Of a stretch of DNA of 64,000 bases, positions 9,173-17,254 are shown piece after piece. The notes beneath the pieces were generated by a model. It did not search any database and was not told the origin of the DNA. It worked only from the letters and a program-made list of their open reading frames with translations. Position numbers and translations under genes: made by a program. This DNA is from Gemmata massiliana (GTDB lineage Bacteria > Planctomycetota > Planctomycetia > Gemmatales > Gemmataceae). Numbering within the stretch: position 1 is the first letter of the stretch; each line of letters starts with the position of its first letter. The DNA lies in contig NZ_LR593886.1 of assembly GCF_901538265.1 (NCBI RefSeq), positions 7,709,738-7,773,737 on the forward strand. The letters run 5' to 3'.

Positions 9173-10168
9173 ATGGCCAAACAAGCCGTTAAGAAGCCCG
9201 CCCCGAAGGGAGCGGCGAAAGCCAAAACGACTCCCAAATCAAAGGTCGCAGCGAAGACCAAAAGCGCCGCGCCCACAAAACCTAAAGCCGCTGCGAAACC
9301 GAAAGCCAAACCGAAGACCGACTGGATCGAGACGCTGAAGACCGGGGCCGCGGGCGTGAAGAAGTGGAACGCGCTCTCGCGCGACGCCAAAGGGCGGATC
9401 AAGCTGAAGGGCGCGGACCTCTCGAACGCTGATCTCACTAAAGTTGATTTTAACGGACTCAACCTCACGGGCGCGAATCTCTCGAACGCCAACCTGTCTA
9501 AAGCGTCCCTCTCGTACAGCAACCTCTCCGGCGCCACGCTCACCGGCGCGACCCTTGAGGGCGCGCTGCTCAGTTGGGCGCGGGTGGACGACGCGACCAA
9601 GTGGCCCGCCGAGATCCGGATGGCGGACGCGCTGACGTGGGCCGGGAAGGGACCGGACCCGCGCAAGGTCGCGACGGCCGAAGAGAAGGCGCTGCCGAAG
9701 CCCGCGGACTTCGGCGAGTTCCTGACGCGGCTCAAGAAGGTCACCGACCCGGCGAAACTCGACAAGGCCACGGACATGCTCAAGGCCGAGCGGTTCCGGC
9801 TGTACGCGAAGGTCGCGCCGGAGCACCTCGTCGGCGTGGTCAAGAGCCAGGGCAACGCGGACCTCGTCTACTCGTGCCGGCTCGCCTCGGACGGCAAATA
9901 CAGTTGCGGCACGCAGAACCTGAACATTTGCGGCGGGCTCCGCGGGTCGCCGTGCAAGCACCTACTCGTGCTCATCGTCGGGCTGTCGAAGGCCGGCGAA
10001 CTCGACGCCGCGACCGCGCACGAGTGGACCCAGAACGCGCGCGGGCAGAAACCCGAACTCGACAAGGAAGCGATGACCGCCACGTTCCTCCAGTACAAGG
10101 GCGCGGAAGCGGGCGAGATCGACTGGCGCCCCACCGAAACCGTGCCCGAGGATTTCTACGCGATGTGA
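9173..10168 (+). CDS. Pentapeptide-repeat / SWIM-type zinc-finger protein with H1-like tail (copy 1)
   Basis: 331 residues. Residues 1-49 are almost only Lys, Ala, Pro and Thr, like histone H1 tails, suggesting nucleic-acid binding. Residues 79-135 are pentapeptide repeats (ADLSN-ADLTK, ANLSN-ANLSK) forming a short right-handed beta-helix. A spacer containing KWPAEIR precedes a helical DKATDMLKAERFRLYAKV segment and the zinc centre: C245, C253, C261 and H263 in the order C-x7-C-x7-C-x-H. The C-terminus ends EIDWRPTETVPEDFYAM. First of five related genes in a same-strand run leading to MoxR, DUF5682 and VWA genes. Metal binding is inferred from the conserved Cys/His. Confidence 0.85.
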   Translation: MAKQAVKKPAPKGAAKAKTTPKSKVAAKTKSAAPTKPKAAAKPKAKPKTDWIETLKTGAAGVKKWNALSRDAKGRIKLKGADLSNADLTKVDFNGLNLTGANLSNANLSKASLSYSNLSGATLTGATLEGALLSWARVDDATKWPAEIRMADALTWAGKGPDPRKVATAEEKALPKPADFGEFLTRLKKVTDPAKLDKATDMLKAERFRLYAKVAPEHLVGVVKSQGNADLVYSCRLASDGKYSCGTQNLNICGGLRGSPCKHLLVLIVGLSKAGELDAATAHEWTQNARGQKPELDKEAMTATFLQYKGAEAGEIDWRPTETVPEDFYAM

Positions 10169-10278
10169 GCCTGGGTTTAGGCTGTGCGAGTGGCCGGCAG
10201 GTTTGGGCGAACGGCCGGTGTAAGCCGGCCGGTGAGAGTGGAAGACATTCGACGTGGACTGGATGGCAAGAGAAGAGC

Positions 10279-10358
10279 TTTGACAGGATTAACAGGATTC
10301 ACGAGATCCAGAAAACGCACCTGGTTTTGATCCGGTTGATCCTGTTAATCCTGTCAAA
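10279..10358. repeat. Palindromic repeat, TTTGACAGGATTAACAGGAT arms
   Basis: Arms 10279-10298 and 10339-10358 are perfect 20-base inverted copies. The same arm sequence recurs at 18451-18470 and 18511-18530 in this locus, so it is a dispersed repeat. It sits between SWIM copies 1 and 2. Confidence 0.8.
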
Positions 10359-10411
10359 TATTGCTCCGCGAAATCTGATTCGGCCTGAATCACCAACAGA
10401 ATTCACACGAC

Positions 10412-11479
10412 ATGGCTACGAAGAAGAAACTCGCCTCACCTCCGGAAATCGACTGGCCCGAGACGCTGCGGACCGGTCGGCCGGGCATCGTGCGATGGAA
10501 CGAGCGCTCCGAGACCGCGCGGCAAATGACGAAGCTCGGGCGCGGCGACTACACCGGGTGCGACCTCGCGGGCATCAACTTCGGTGGGCAGTCGGTCCTG
10601 AAGTTTCAGGGCGCCGGGGTCGATTTCGCCGACGCGACACTCACGCGCGGGTCGTTCATTGAGGCCGATCTGCGTGGGGCGAACTTCGCCGGCGCGGAGA
10701 TGACCAAGTTCTGTGCCCGCAACGCGGATCTTACCGGTGCGAAGCTGCCCAACGTGTCGCTGAAGGGCGGGCGCTTGGTCGGGGCGAAGTTCGTGGGGGC
10801 CGACCTGAGTGGGGCCGATCTCACGGGCGCGGACATTACCGGGACGGATTTTACCGACGCGAATTTGACCGGGACCGTGTTCGCCGAGCTAGTCTTCGAT
10901 CAGACGACCGTGTGGCCCGCGGGGTACGAACCGCCCGCCGGCGCGAAGTGGTCGCCCGACGCCCCGGACCCGCGGTTCAACGGCGTGGGCGACGAGGCGG
11001 TCGCGGTGAGCCTCGACGGGCTCCTCGCGCGCCTCAACAAGGTCATCGACGCGAACCGTATGACGCGGACCGCGGAGATGCTGAAGACCGGCACGAACCA
11101 ACTGTTCTCCGAGATCGAACCGGCCGTTGTGCGCGGCATAGTGCGCAGCCAGCGCGAGCCGGATCTGGTTTACTCGTGCCTGATCGAATCGGACGGAACG
11201 TACTCGTGCGGCACGCCGGACCTCGCCGAGTGCATGGGGTTGCGCGGGGAGCCGTGCAAGCACCTGCTCGTGCTGCTCATCGGGTTGACGAAGGCGGGGC
11301 AACTCGACGCGAGCGCGGCCGACCGGTTCATCGTCGCGGCCGGTGGAAAAAAGCACAAATGGGACGAACGTATCGCAGATCAGGTGAGCGACACATTTTT
11401 GAAATATAAAGGCGCTCAGGCGGGCGAAATTGACTGGCGCCCCACCGAAACCATCCCCGAAGACTTCTACGCGATGTGA
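10412..11479 (+). CDS. Pentapeptide-repeat / SWIM-type zinc-finger protein (copy 2)
   Basis: 355 residues, same architecture as copy 1 but with only a short basic N-terminus (MATKKKLASPP). Pentapeptide repeats run over about residues 60-150 (ADLRGANFAGAEM, ADLSGADLTGADITG). Then come the TVWPAGYEPP spacer, the RTAEMLKTGTNQLFSEIEP helix, and the zinc motif YSCGTPDLAEC...PCKH with C-x7-C-x7-C-x-H spacing. C-terminus EIDWRPTETIPEDFYAM. Its stop is 3 bases before copy 3, so the two are co-transcribed and probably translationally coupled. Confidence 0.85.
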   Translation: MATKKKLASPPEIDWPETLRTGRPGIVRWNERSETARQMTKLGRGDYTGCDLAGINFGGQSVLKFQGAGVDFADATLTRGSFIEADLRGANFAGAEMTKFCARNADLTGAKLPNVSLKGGRLVGAKFVGADLSGADLTGADITGTDFTDANLTGTVFAELVFDQTTVWPAGYEPPAGAKWSPDAPDPRFNGVGDEAVAVSLDGLLARLNKVIDANRMTRTAEMLKTGTNQLFSEIEPAVVRGIVRSQREPDLVYSCLIESDGTYSCGTPDLAECMGLRGEPCKHLLVLLIGLTKAGQLDASAADRFIVAAGGKKHKWDERIADQVSDTFLKYKGAQAGEIDWRPTETIPEDFYAM

Positions 11480-11482
11480 CTC

Positions 11483-12625
11483 ATGGCCAAGAAGAAACCC
11501 GCCACGAAACCCGCGACCGCGACAAAAAAGCCGACCGCGAAGAAATCGGTCGCGAAGAAATCGGTCGCGAAGAAGCCCGCGCCCAAGACCGACGTGAATT
11601 GGGTCGAGGTACTCAAAAGCGGCGCGGTTGGGGTAAAGAAGTGGAACAAGCTCACCGTGGCTGAGCGGAAGGCCGTCAAACTCACGAGCGCGGATCTGTG
11701 CGGTGCGGACCTCGCGGAGATCAACTTCCGTGGGCTATCGGCTACGAAACTTAAGGCCGCGGGCGCGAAACTCGTTGGTGCGAACGGGGTCGGCGCATCG
11801 TTCCTGGCGGGTGATTTCCACGGAGCCGATTTAATTGATGCGAACCTGCGTGGGTTCAACGGGCGCGACGCCGATTTCAGCGGAGCGAAGCTCGTCGGGA
11901 CCGATTTGTGGGAGGGGCGGTTCCTCCGGGCGAAGTTCGTGAAGGCCGATCTGACGCGCGCCAACTTGCTCGAAACCGATCTCACCGGCGCGGACTTCAC
12001 GGACGCGGTACTGACCGACGCGAACCTGTCCGGCGCGTCCTTCGACCAAACGACCAAATGGCCCGCCGGGTTCGTGGTTCCGGGCGAGGCGCGGTGGCAG
12101 GGAAAGGGCACCGATCCGCGCTTGGTCGGGAAAGGGAAGAAGGCCGCGGCACAGGACATCAACGGCCTCATGGCCCGCTTGCACACGAACATCGACGAGA
12201 AGCGCATGAAGCGCACGCTCGACATGCTCAAAAAGGAGCGGAACCAGATCTTCTCCGAGATCGAACCGACGATGGTGCGCGGGATCGTCCGCAGCCAGCG
12301 GGACATCGACACGGTTTACTCGTGCGTGCTCACGGACGACGGCACGTACTCGTGTGGCACGGTGGACATGGAGCAGTGCATGGGGCTGTCCAGCGAGCCG
12401 TGCAAGCATCTGCTCGTGCTGCTCATCGGTCTCGCGCGGGCCGGGCAACTCGATCCCGCGACCGCGGACAAGTGGGTCGTCGCGGCGAACAAGAAGGGGC
12501 CGCGCTGGAACAAGACCGTGCAGAGTCACATCGCCGATTCGTTCCTGAAGTACAAGGGCGTGCAGGCCGGCGAGATCGATTGGCGCCCCACCGAAACCAT
12601 CCCGGAAGACTTCTACGCAATGTGA
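11483..12625 (+). CDS. Pentapeptide-repeat / SWIM-type zinc-finger protein with H1-like tail (copy 3)
   Basis: 380 residues. The N-terminal tail (about 1-37) is Lys/Ala/Pro-rich and contains a tandem KKSVAKKSVAKK. Pentapeptide repeats span about residues 70-185. The zinc motif is YSCGTVDMEQC...PCKH (C-x7-C-x7-C-x-H). It ends EIDWRPTETIPEDFYAM. Copies 2 and 3 share the RGIVRSQR(E/D)-D segment before the zinc centre and LLVLLIGL after it, so they are the most closely related pair. Only 9 bases separate it from copy 4. Confidence 0.85.
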   Translation: MAKKKPATKPATATKKPTAKKSVAKKSVAKKPAPKTDVNWVEVLKSGAVGVKKWNKLTVAERKAVKLTSADLCGADLAEINFRGLSATKLKAAGAKLVGANGVGASFLAGDFHGADLIDANLRGFNGRDADFSGAKLVGTDLWEGRFLRAKFVKADLTRANLLETDLTGADFTDAVLTDANLSGASFDQTTKWPAGFVVPGEARWQGKGTDPRLVGKGKKAAAQDINGLMARLHTNIDEKRMKRTLDMLKKERNQIFSEIEPTMVRGIVRSQRDIDTVYSCVLTDDGTYSCGTVDMEQCMGLSSEPCKHLLVLLIGLARAGQLDPATADKWVVAANKKGPRWNKTVQSHIADSFLKYKGVQAGEIDWRPTETIPEDFYAM

Positions 12626-12634
12626 GACGCACCA

Positions 12635-13159
12635 ATGGCGAAGACCAAAGCGACCCAACCCAAGATCCCGGCCGCGCGCACCGAGTGGGACGACTTCCTC
12701 GACGGCGCACGCGGCGTCTCGGACTCCGCCAAACTCGCGAAAGCGCTGACGATGCTCCGCGGCGAGAAGTTCCAACTCTACGCGGACGTGCAGCCCGAGT
12801 TCGTGTGCGGCGTGGTGCGCAGCCAGTCATCGGGGAGTCGCGTGTATGCGTGTCGGCTCGCGAACGACGGTAAATATTCGTGCTGCACGCAGAACCTGAT
12901 CCAGTGCGTCGTGTCGCGCGGGTCGCCGTGCAAGCACCTGCTCGTGCTCGTCGTCGGGCTGGTGAAGGCGGGGCACCTGGCCCCAGCAACGGCGCTGGAG
13001 TGGCTCCGCGGCGCGCGAAAGAAGGGGCTGACCGCAGACGGTTACAAGCCGGATAAGGACGTGGTGACCGCGACCTTCCTAAAGTACAAGGGCATGGAGG
13101 CGGGCGAGATCGACTGGCGCCCGACGGACACCATCCCCGAAGACTTCTACTCCGCGTAA
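12635..13159 (+). CDS. Short SWIM-type zinc-finger protein without pentapeptide repeats (copy 4)
   Basis: 174 residues. It lacks both the tail and the pentapeptide helix and consists of the DFLDGARGVSDSAKLAKALT helix, the core VCGVVRSQSSGSRVYACRL, and the zinc motif YSCCTQNLIQC...PCKH with the family spacing and an extra adjacent Cys. The C-terminus EIDWRPTDTIPEDFYSA is retained. As the minimal member it defines the common module of all five proteins. Co-directional, 12 bases before copy 5. Confidence 0.85.
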   Translation: MAKTKATQPKIPAARTEWDDFLDGARGVSDSAKLAKALTMLRGEKFQLYADVQPEFVCGVVRSQSSGSRVYACRLANDGKYSCCTQNLIQCVVSRGSPCKHLLVLVVGLVKAGHLAPATALEWLRGARKKGLTADGYKPDKDVVTATFLKYKGMEAGEIDWRPTDTIPEDFYSA

Positions 13160-13171
13160 CCGAGAGTTCAC

Positions 13172-15574
13172 ATGGCGAAGCAGGGCACGAGCACGCGAAC
13201 GGCGGGAGCACTCGCGGGGCAGACGGTCGCGTTCGTCGGGAAGTTCGCTCACGACATCAATCATTACAAGGACGTTTGGGTCAAGAACGCGGGCGGCACC
13301 GTCGTTCAGCCGACCGGCACGTTCAATTACCTCGTCTATGGCGAGGGGCGCGGCGGAAAGGTGCCCGGTGCCGTCGCGCGGATCGAGAAGCGGCGCCCGG
13401 GGCTTACGGTGCTCGACCTGACTTCGTTCGCGAAACTCGTGCTGCCCACCGCAGCCGAGTTCGTGGCCCGGATCAAAAGACTCGAACCAACACCCGAATA
13501 CTGGAACTCGTTCCAGGCATTGTGCCGCACCGCGGGCCAACCCGTCGATCTGAGCAAAATCGACCTCCGTGGCACGCACATGGAGGGGGCAAAGCTGGGC
13601 GGGGCGCTTCTGAACGGCGTCGACTTCCGCTCCGTGAACTGCTCGCAAGCGGTCCTCTCCACGACGCACACAATTGAAGGCGCCAAGTTCGACGGTGCGA
13701 AACTCGGCCGGGTCACGCTCAACAGGGCGAAGAAGTGCAGTTTCCGCGACGCGGACCTGAAACAAGCGTGGGCGGCGCAAGCGTCCTACGAGGCGTGCGA
13801 CTTCCGCGACGCGGTCATGTCGGAAATCCGGATCGGGCGCTCCCAATTCACCGACGGTGACTTCCGCGGCGCGGATCTAAGCGACGCCGAGAGCGAGGGT
13901 ACTACGTTCGAGCGGTGCGATTTCTCGAAAGCGAACCTGACTCGGTTCCGGGGACACGGGGCGCAACTCACGGGCGCGAAGTTCGTGGGCGCCAACTTGA
14001 ACCGGGCCGATTTGCGCGAAACATCGCTCCGCGGCGCGGATTTGCGGAACGCCGATCTGCGCGACGCGGCGCTCGCCGGCGCGGACCTTACCGGTGCGAA
14101 CGTGGCCGGTGCGGACTTCGCGGGCGCCGGGTTGACCGGCGCGAACGTCCAGGGCGTGGACTTCTCGAAGGCCAAGAATTTTGCACCGCCCGTCGCCCGC
14201 GCTGCCGGGCCGAACCTGAAGGCACTCGTGAAGGCCGCGTCGAGTGCGAAGGACTTCGAGACCACCGTCGACGTCGATCTGGGCAAGAACGAGCACGCGA
14301 AGATGAGCCTGCGCGTGGGACAACTCGGAATCCGCGCGACCGCGAACCACTACCGCAGCGGGACGGAGATCCAAAGCACGATCGCCGCGCCGACGTTCCA
14401 GCAGGGGCTGCTCAACCTGGCGGACCGCTGGCCGAAGGCGACGCTCCGGCTCGACTCGATACGCGCGCACGGCAGCCGAAACGTGCGCGGGACCAAGCTC
14501 CGGACAATGGCGATCGCGGCGTGGGCCGAGGCGTTCGGCATGGACCTCTCGAACGGCATCCCTCTAACCGAGCAGCAAAAAGCACAAGAGGCGGAGGCCC
14601 GCCGGAAGCGCGACGAACTGGTGGAGCAGATCCGCGATAAGGGACCGAGCGTTTGGCACGCGATCGATTTCCGCGAGCGCCAGCGATACAATCTGCGCGG
14701 GCTCGACCTGCGCGACGGGCGCCTGATGGGGCTCGATATGGCGCGCCGCGAAGACCTGCGCGACAGCCGGTTTGCGGGGGCGAACCTGTCCGGCTCGAAG
14801 TTGTGGGGCAGCGATCTGCACGGCGCGGACTTCGCGAACGCGAACCTCGCGGGTGCAGAACTCCAGTTCAGCAAGTGCGAGAAGACGTCGTTCGTTAACG
14901 CGAACTTGCGGAACGCGAATCTGAACAACACGAGGCTTTTCGGGACCGACTTCACAGGGGCGCACCTGGACGGCGCCCGGTTCGAGAACGCGCAATTCGA
15001 CGAACGCACGCTCTTCCCCGTTGGCTTCAAGACCCCCGAGAACCTGGTCTGGAAGGGCGAGGGGCCGCGCCCCGGTCCGCGCCGAGCACCAACTGCGGTG
15101 CCCGGGAGCATGGACTTCGACACGTTTTTTAAAGACTTGCCGAAGAAGGTTGAACCCGAGCGGGTCGAGAAGGCAACATCAATGCTCAAGTCGGAGAGTT
15201 ACCAGCTCTACGCCGACCTGAACGACACGAACCTCGTCGGGATCGTCAAAAGCCAGTCGAACAAGGATCTCGTGTACTCGTGCCGGCTCGCGTCGGGCGG
15301 GCAGTTCTGTTGCGGCACGCAAAACTTGAGGGCGTGCGGCGGGCTCCACGGCGCGCTGTGCAAGCACCTGCTCGTGCTGGTGATCGGACTGGCAAAATCC
15401 GGCAAACTTGACCCCGCCACTGCGGACAATTGGGTCAGCGCGAGCAAGGATCAGAAGCCGGTCATCGACCGAGACGCACTGAGCGAAACCTTCTTGAAAT
15501 ACAAGAGCGCGGAGGCGGGCGAGATCGACTGGCGCCCCACCGAGACCGTGCCCGAAGACTTCTACGCGGTGTAA
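13172..15574 (+). CDS. BRCT / double pentapeptide-repeat / SWIM-type protein (copy 5)
   Basis: 800 residues. A BRCT-like domain covers about 13-90 (LAGQTVAFVGKFA, WVKNAGGTVV, NYLVYGEGRGGKV, LTVLDLTSFAKLV). A first pentapeptide helix spans about 130-325. An unrecognised alpha/beta domain at about 330-490 (DVDLGKNEHAKMSLRVGQLG, RWPKATLRLDSIRAH) is followed by a second pentapeptide helix at about 500-620. The zinc module has C714, C722, C730 and H732, and the tail is EIDWRPTETVPEDFYAV. BRCT domains bind phosphopeptides or DNA ends, so this copy may be the scaffold of the set; that is inference. Confidence 0.85.
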   Translation: MAKQGTSTRTAGALAGQTVAFVGKFAHDINHYKDVWVKNAGGTVVQPTGTFNYLVYGEGRGGKVPGAVARIEKRRPGLTVLDLTSFAKLVLPTAAEFVARIKRLEPTPEYWNSFQALCRTAGQPVDLSKIDLRGTHMEGAKLGGALLNGVDFRSVNCSQAVLSTTHTIEGAKFDGAKLGRVTLNRAKKCSFRDADLKQAWAAQASYEACDFRDAVMSEIRIGRSQFTDGDFRGADLSDAESEGTTFERCDFSKANLTRFRGHGAQLTGAKFVGANLNRADLRETSLRGADLRNADLRDAALAGADLTGANVAGADFAGAGLTGANVQGVDFSKAKNFAPPVARAAGPNLKALVKAASSAKDFETTVDVDLGKNEHAKMSLRVGQLGIRATANHYRSGTEIQSTIAAPTFQQGLLNLADRWPKATLRLDSIRAHGSRNVRGTKLRTMAIAAWAEAFGMDLSNGIPLTEQQKAQEAEARRKRDELVEQIRDKGPSVWHAIDFRERQRYNLRGLDLRDGRLMGLDMARREDLRDSRFAGANLSGSKLWGSDLHGADFANANLAGAELQFSKCEKTSFVNANLRNANLNNTRLFGTDFTGAHLDGARFENAQFDERTLFPVGFKTPENLVWKGEGPRPGPRRAPTAVPGSMDFDTFFKDLPKKVEPERVEKATSMLKSESYQLYADLNDTNLVGIVKSQSNKDLVYSCRLASGGQFCCGTQNLRACGGLHGALCKHLLVLVIGLAKSGKLDPATADNWVSASKDQKPVIDRDALSETFLKYKSAEAGEIDWRPTETVPEDFYAV

Positions 15575-15688
15575 CCTGGGACCGCGGGCGTCCCGCCCGC
15601 TTCTTGTTTCGAGTGCGCAGGTGCAAGTGCAGTTCGGAAGTGATTTGCTTACTTCAGTCTGTGCGGGCGGGACGCCCGCGGTCCCAGG
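15575..15688. repeat. Perfect 26-base inverted repeat in the operon
   Basis: Arms 15575-15600 and 15663-15688 are exact inverted copies (core GCGGGCGTCCCGCCCGC), separated by 62 AT-richer bases. It begins immediately after the stop of copy 5 and ends 18 bases before the next start. It could act as a partial terminator or an mRNA-processing site within the operon. Confidence 0.75.
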
Positions 15689-15706
15689 ACCGAACCGAGG
15701 CCAACT

Positions 15707-16054
15707 GTGGACGAGATCGCCGAACTCCGCGACGCGCTCGACCGGCTTCATGCCGCGATGGACGACCTCGTGGTGCGCGGGGTGCGCGCCGCCGGGCCGA
15801 CCGACATCGCGAAGCTGACCGCGCTCCGCGACGAGTTTCGCACCGCCGGGGCCGAGCACCTCGCCGAGAAGTTGGGTACGCTGGTCGACGCCGTCCAAGC
15901 CGGCGAGCGCTCTGCGGCCCCGGCGCTGATGCGGGCGGTCACCACGTTCCGGCTGTTCGACCGGATGCTCACGCTCGAAGTCGCACGCGGGGCACTCAAC
16001 CCACCGGTTGCCGTGGCCGGAGACGACGAAGCCGAACCGGAAGGGGACGAGTGA
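15707..16054 (+). CDS. Small helical acidic-tailed protein of unknown function
   Basis: 115 residues from GTG 15707, MDEIAELRDALDRLHAAMDD. Nearly all of it is predicted helical, with heptad-like leucines and an acidic tail (DDEAEPEGDE). Residues DLVVRGVRAAG and TLVDAVQAGE resemble the start of the next protein (VEDLLLGGLTTAS), so the two may share a helical module. It is 3 bases upstream of the next ATG, a tight operon link. I do not recognise a family. Confidence 0.65.
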   Translation: MDEIAELRDALDRLHAAMDDLVVRGVRAAGPTDIAKLTALRDEFRTAGAEHLAEKLGTLVDAVQAGERSAAPALMRAVTTFRLFDRMLTLEVARGALNPPVAVAGDDEAEPEGDE

Positions 16055-16057
16055 CCC

Positions 16058-17179
16058 ATGTTACCGCCCACCGCAGACCGCCCGAAGCTCCGCGCCACGC
16101 TCGACCAACTGTCGGCCGCGGTCGAAGACCTGCTCCTCGGCGGCCTCACCACCGCGTCCGACGCGACCCGCCAAACGCTCTCCGGCGCGATGCAGGAGGC
16201 CGCGCGCTTGCGCCTCCTGCGGCTCGGGGGCACGCTCCGCGTGGCGACGGAGGAACTCGGCCGGTTCACGCGCCAGGAAAAGATCTTCTCGCGCCGCCGG
16301 CTCACGTTCTTTCTCAACCGCGCATGGCTGCTCAGCCGCGGAATGGGGCACGCGCTCGACACCAGTGACGAGAAGGAGTACGACCGCCTCACGTGGTCGC
16401 CCCCCGCGCAACCGCTGCCCGCGGTAGAGGTCGTGTGTTTGGGTGCGGTCAAAAAGGTCGCGGAGCACGCCTTCGTCGCGTTTGAGTTCCGACTGCGTGC
16501 GGTTGCTGACGCAGGCGCGGTGAAGGCGGGGCAGAAACTCAGTTGGTCCGCGGTGTTCCCGCTCAAGAAGGGGCAAGACATCCCACCGGAAGGGTTCTTG
16601 CACCTACCGCAGAAGCAGAAGTTCGCACCGTTCCTGTTCCTCGAACGCACGACCCTGAACATCGCGAACGCGACCGTTTCCGGTGACGAAACCAGCGGCT
16701 GGCGGCTGGCTCTGACCGACCAAAGCACGGTTACTGTGGGGAAGCCGTTCACCGGATGGGACCAGTTCCTCGCGTGGTCGCCGCAGAGCGCGATCGATCG
16801 CCTGGCGAAGCACGTGCCCGGTCCGCTCGACCTCGATACCGAACTCCAGGAAGAGATCGTGCTGCGCGACTACGAGATCGGTAAAGCCGAGGACGGTGAC
16901 GAACCCGGCCAGACCGTTTACCCGATCACAATGGGCGCGCTCACTCTCCACGCGCTCATCGGGGCGGGGACCGAGGGCAAGGCGCTCAAGAAATCCATCG
17001 ACGAGATTCGCAAGGTGCGCGGCGCGAACCCGCCGCTCTTCGGGCTGATGCACTACGAGCGCTGCCGGCTCGTGTTCCAACCGCTCGCGACTTTCCCCGG
17101 TAGCCCGGACTACATCACGATCTCGAAGGAGAACGTGAACAAGGCCGCGCTGCTCAAGGCGATGGACTTTCGATCGTAA
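16058..17179 (+). CDS. Unknown protein in the SWIM-MoxR-VWA locus
   Basis: 373 residues. The N-terminal 100 are helical (LRATLDQLSAAVEDLLLGGL). The rest is mixed, with strands such as FAPFLFLERTTLNIANATVSG and WRLALTDQSTVTVGKPFTGW, and a DLDTELQEEIVLRDYEIGKAEDGDE acidic linker around 260-285. No signal peptide, membrane segment or known motif. Its place between SWIM copies and the MoxR ATPase suggests a subunit or adaptor of the same complex. Function unknown. Confidence 0.7.
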   Translation: MLPPTADRPKLRATLDQLSAAVEDLLLGGLTTASDATRQTLSGAMQEAARLRLLRLGGTLRVATEELGRFTRQEKIFSRRRLTFFLNRAWLLSRGMGHALDTSDEKEYDRLTWSPPAQPLPAVEVVCLGAVKKVAEHAFVAFEFRLRAVADAGAVKAGQKLSWSAVFPLKKGQDIPPEGFLHLPQKQKFAPFLFLERTTLNIANATVSGDETSGWRLALTDQSTVTVGKPFTGWDQFLAWSPQSAIDRLAKHVPGPLDLDTELQEEIVLRDYEIGKAEDGDEPGQTVYPITMGALTLHALIGAGTEGKALKKSIDEIRKVRGANPPLFGLMHYERCRLVFQPLATFPGSPDYITISKENVNKAALLKAMDFRS

Positions 17180-17254
17180 CCCGGCGAACCCCGCACCGCG
17201 GGGTTCACTTACTTTCCGCACGCGAGTGCGGAGTCCACCAACTCAGCACGACAC

